From assembly GCA_035384605.1 (NCBI GenBank), contig DAOOIV010000001.1, forward strand, positions 104,854 through 168,853: 64,000 nucleotides of DNA, read 5' to 3'. The position numbers and the translations under genes were made by a program. Positions 61,871 to 64,000 of this stretch are shown here, in pieces; position 1 is the stretch's first letter; every line of letters starts with the position of its first letter. Origin of the DNA: Phycisphaerae bacterium. Lineage in GTDB: Bacteria > Planctomycetota > Phycisphaerae > UBA1845 > PWPN01. A model generated the notes under the pieces. It worked only from the letters and a program-made list of their open reading frames with translations. It did no database searches and was not told the DNA's origin.

Positions 61871-63478
61871 ATGCCCAAGCAATTGATGTTTGAAGATGCG
61901 GCGAGACAGCAACTCTGGCAGGGGTTGTCAAAGCTGTCGTCGGCGGTCAAGGTGACGCTGGGGCCGACCGGCCGAAACGTGGTGTTGCAGAAATCGTTCG
62001 GGTCTCCGCGAGTCACCAAGGACGGCGTGACGGTCAGCAAGGAGATCGAATTGCCTGATCCCTTCGAAAACATGGGCGCCAAGATGGCCAACGAGGTGGC
62101 CAAAAAGACCAGCGACGTCAGCGGCGACGGCACCACCACCGCTACGATCCTGGCCGAGGCCATCTATCGCGAGGGCCTCAAGAGCGTCACTGCCGGCGAG
62201 AATCCGATGGCCCTCAAGCGGGGTATCGACGCCGCCGTGAAAGTGGCCGTCGAGAGCATCAAGCAGCAGGCGGTCAAGGTCAAAGGCGACGACATAGCCA
62301 AGGTCGGCACCATCAGTGCCAACGGCGACGCCGAGGTCGGCAAACTGCTCGCCGAAGCCCTCGAACAGGTCGGCACTGAAGGCATCATCCAGATCGAAGA
62401 GGGCAAGAGCCTGGCGACCGAGAAGGAAATCGTCGAAGGCATGCAGTTCGATAAAGGTTACATCTCGCCTTACTTCATGACGAACGCCGGCACGCTCGAG
62501 TGCGTGCTTGAAGACGCCTACATCCTTATCCACGAGAAAAAGATTTCGAACCTTCGGGACCTCATCCCGCTGCTCGAGAAGCTCGTCAGCACGGCAAAGC
62601 CGCTGCTGATCATTGCCGAGGACGTCGAGGGCGAGGCCCTGGCCACCCTGGTGGTTAACAAGCTTCGCGGGGTGTTGAACGTCTGCGCCGTGAAGGCCCC
62701 TGGCTTCGGCGACCGTCGCAAGGCTCTGCTTGGCGATATCGCGGTTCTGACCGGCGGCCAGTTGATCAGCGAGGATCTGGGCATCAAGATCGAGAACATC
62801 GAGATGTCTCAGCTCGGGCGGGCCAAGAAAATTGTCGTCGACAAGGATTCGTGCACCATTATCGAGGGTGCCGGGAAGAAAGCGGACGTCAAGAGCCGAT
62901 GCGATCAGCTTCGCCAGATGATCGAAACCACCACCAGTGATTACGATCGCGAGAAGCTGCAAGAGCGCCTGGCCAAGCTCACCGGGGGCGTGGCCATCAT
63001 CCGCGTCGGCGGGGCCACGGAGACCGAGGTCAAGGAGCGCAAGGATCTGGTCGAGGATGCGTTCCACGCCACACGGGCGGCCGTCCAGGAGGGCGTCGTC
63101 GCCGGCGGCGGCGTGGCTTTCGTCCAGGCTATCGACGCGGTCAAGAAGGCCCGTGACAAAGCCGACGGCCCCGAAAAGCTCGGCTATGACATTGTGATCC
63201 GGGCACTCCAGGCCCCGGCCAGGCAGATCGCTGAAAACTGCGGCAAGGACGGCGCCGTGGTGGTCTCGGAAATCATGGAGAAAGGCACGAACATCGGGTT
63301 TGACGGGCGGACCGGCGAATTTGTGGACATGTTCAAGGCCGGTATAATCGATCCGGCCAAGGTCGCGCGCACGGCGCTTGAGAACGCCGCCAGCGTGGCC
63401 GGGCTCATGCTCACCACTGAGGTTCTGGTCACCGATCTCAAGGATGATCAGAAGGAGGTCGTCGGGGCTGTCCGATAG
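61871..63478 (+). CDS. groEL2: chaperonin GroEL (second copy, without GGM tail)
   Basis: The 535-residue paralogue has the same ATP signatures: [33 protein letters not shown] and VVAGGGVAF. The C-terminus ends in [17 protein letters not shown], so the Gly-Met tail is absent. Several apical-domain residues differ from the first copy (for example [14 protein letters not shown] versus [14 protein letters not shown]). It may handle different clients. Confidence 0.96.
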   Translation: MPKQLMFEDAARQQLWQGLSKLSSAVKVTLGPTGRNVVLQKSFGSPRVTKDGVTVSKEIELPDPFENMGAKMANEVAKKTSDVSGDGTTTATILAEAIYREGLKSVTAGENPMALKRGIDAAVKVAVESIKQQAVKVKGDDIAKVGTISANGDAEVGKLLAEALEQVGTEGIIQIEEGKSLATEKEIVEGMQFDKGYISPYFMTNAGTLECVLEDAYILIHEKKISNLRDLIPLLEKLVSTAKPLLIIAEDVEGEALATLVVNKLRGVLNVCAVKAPGFGDRRKALLGDIAVLTGGQLISEDLGIKIENIEMSQLGRAKKIVVDKDSCTIIEGAGKKADVKSRCDQLRQMIETTTSDYDREKLQERLAKLTGGVAIIRVGGATETEVKERKDLVEDAFHATRAAVQEGVVAGGGVAFVQAIDAVKKARDKADGPEKLGYDIVIRALQAPARQIAENCGKDGAVVVSEIMEKGTNIGFDGRTGEFVDMFKAGIIDPAKVARTALENAASVAGLMLTTEVLVTDLKDDQKEVVGAVR

Positions 63479-63653
63479 TTCATAGAGTCGATGCCGGCCC
63501 TTGTCTGACAGGGGGCTCCAGCCCGTATCGCCGATGGAGCCGGGACAAACCCGCTCTTCGACGCTGCGGGCTGGCGGCATGACGGGCTGGCGAAGGCGGG
63601 GATCGCTGCGGTGCGGTACCTGAGTCTTCTCAATCGGCGAGTTTGCTGCGAGT

Positions 63654-64000
63654 ATGGTAGTGGCGGCACAGCGAGATTATTACGAAATCCTCGGGGTTTC
63701 CCGGGATGCCGGGCCGGACGAGATCAAGAAGGCGTACCGCCGGGCCGCCCTCAAGTATCACCCTGACCGGAACAAGAACGATCCTGATGCCGAGGCCAAG
63801 TTCAAAGAGGCGGCCCAGGCATATGAGGTGCTCTCCGATCCCCAGAAGCGGCAACGATATGATCGCTACGGCCACGAGGGGCTTCGCGGCGTCGGCGTCC
63901 ACGACTACAGCCACATGCGTGTCGACGACATCTTCTCGATGTTCGACGACATCTTCGGGGGCGGAATCTTTGGTGGCGACGGCCGGCGCGGCGGCGGTGT
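63654..64000 (+). CDS. dnaJ: chaperone DnaJ, N-terminal part (cut by window edge)
   Basis: The first 115 residues are visible. The J domain (about 7-70) opens [19 protein letters not shown] and holds the HPD motif in [15 protein letters not shown]; the Gly/Phe-rich linker begins at about 95 ([14 protein letters not shown]). The start ATG at 63654 has only a weak site. DnaJ stimulates DnaK. It continues beyond the window. Confidence 0.92.
   Translation, partial: MVVAAQRDYYEILGVSRDAGPDEIKKAYRRAALKYHPDRNKNDPDAEAKFKEAAQAYEVLSDPQKRQRYDRYGHEGLRGVGVHDYSHMRVDDIFSMFDDIFGGGIFGGDGRRGGG

Noticed and set aside
61928..63580. Long minus-strand open frame opposite groEL2
   Set aside because: It mirrors a conserved chaperonin gene and has no start signal.

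Overview
The window looks like chromosomal DNA of a high-GC Planctomycetota bacterium, most likely of the Phycisphaerae type. This is inferred from gene content: Tat-exported Gfo/Idh/MocA oxidoreductases, ThuA and DUF1080 proteins, short zinc-ribbon membrane proteins, extracellular proteins ending in paired EF-hand (dockerin-like) modules with a conserved cysteine, and two groEL genes around one groES. No rRNA, tRNA, CRISPR array or complete insertion sequence was seen.

Layout. 0.4-19.4 kb is carbohydrate-oriented: a three-domain ThuA/DUF1080/sugar-isomerase protein, a zinc-ribbon membrane protein, a B12-type radical SAM protein, a lipoprotein phosphoesterase, a large exported CARDB/CBM9-like protein, and a minus-strand operon (GH116-like glycosidase, Gfo/Idh/MocA oxidoreductase, DUF5107/TPR protein). 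19.4-29.2 kb holds a deleted gene remnant, an ATPase/FtsX-type permease pair, a phosphoesterase, an HDOD protein, a small unknown protein, an OmpA-like lipoprotein, an enlarged prepilin peptidase and apt. 29.4-34.7 kb is a translationally coupled TetR/HlyD/RND efflux operon with a near-consensus promoter and a perfect palindromic operator. 34.7-40.2 kb encodes two secreted, probably polysaccharide-active proteins. 40.6-46.6 kb is lysS, an FtsX/LolD-type transporter, ilvE and an M42 peptidase. 47-57.8 kb has a small possible lipoprotein, an SDR dehydrogenase, a six-heme c-type cytochrome with an EF-hand tail, an ApbE/DoxX/oxidoreductase operon, a SAM hydroxide adenosyltransferase and a 3-hydroxyisobutyrate-dehydrogenase-like enzyme. 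57.9-59.3 kb holds an antitoxin with a deleted PIN toxin, a gene fragment and a DUF2089/membrane-protein pair. The end is a chaperone cluster: groEL, groES, groEL2, dnaJ (cut by the window edge).

How they fit together. Much of the window encodes secreted or periplasmic carbohydrate handling, with oxidoreductases and isomerases suited to oxidised sugars. Several transport systems and the chaperone block are housekeeping.

The least expected signals are in non-coding DNA: a structured repeat family (three copies, one pair inverted, with a compensated base pair and a 5' GTAG foot) that resembles REP/BIME elements; a run of four perfect hairpins with similar tetraloops; and three gene remnants, two of which keep both ends of the gene but have lost the middle.
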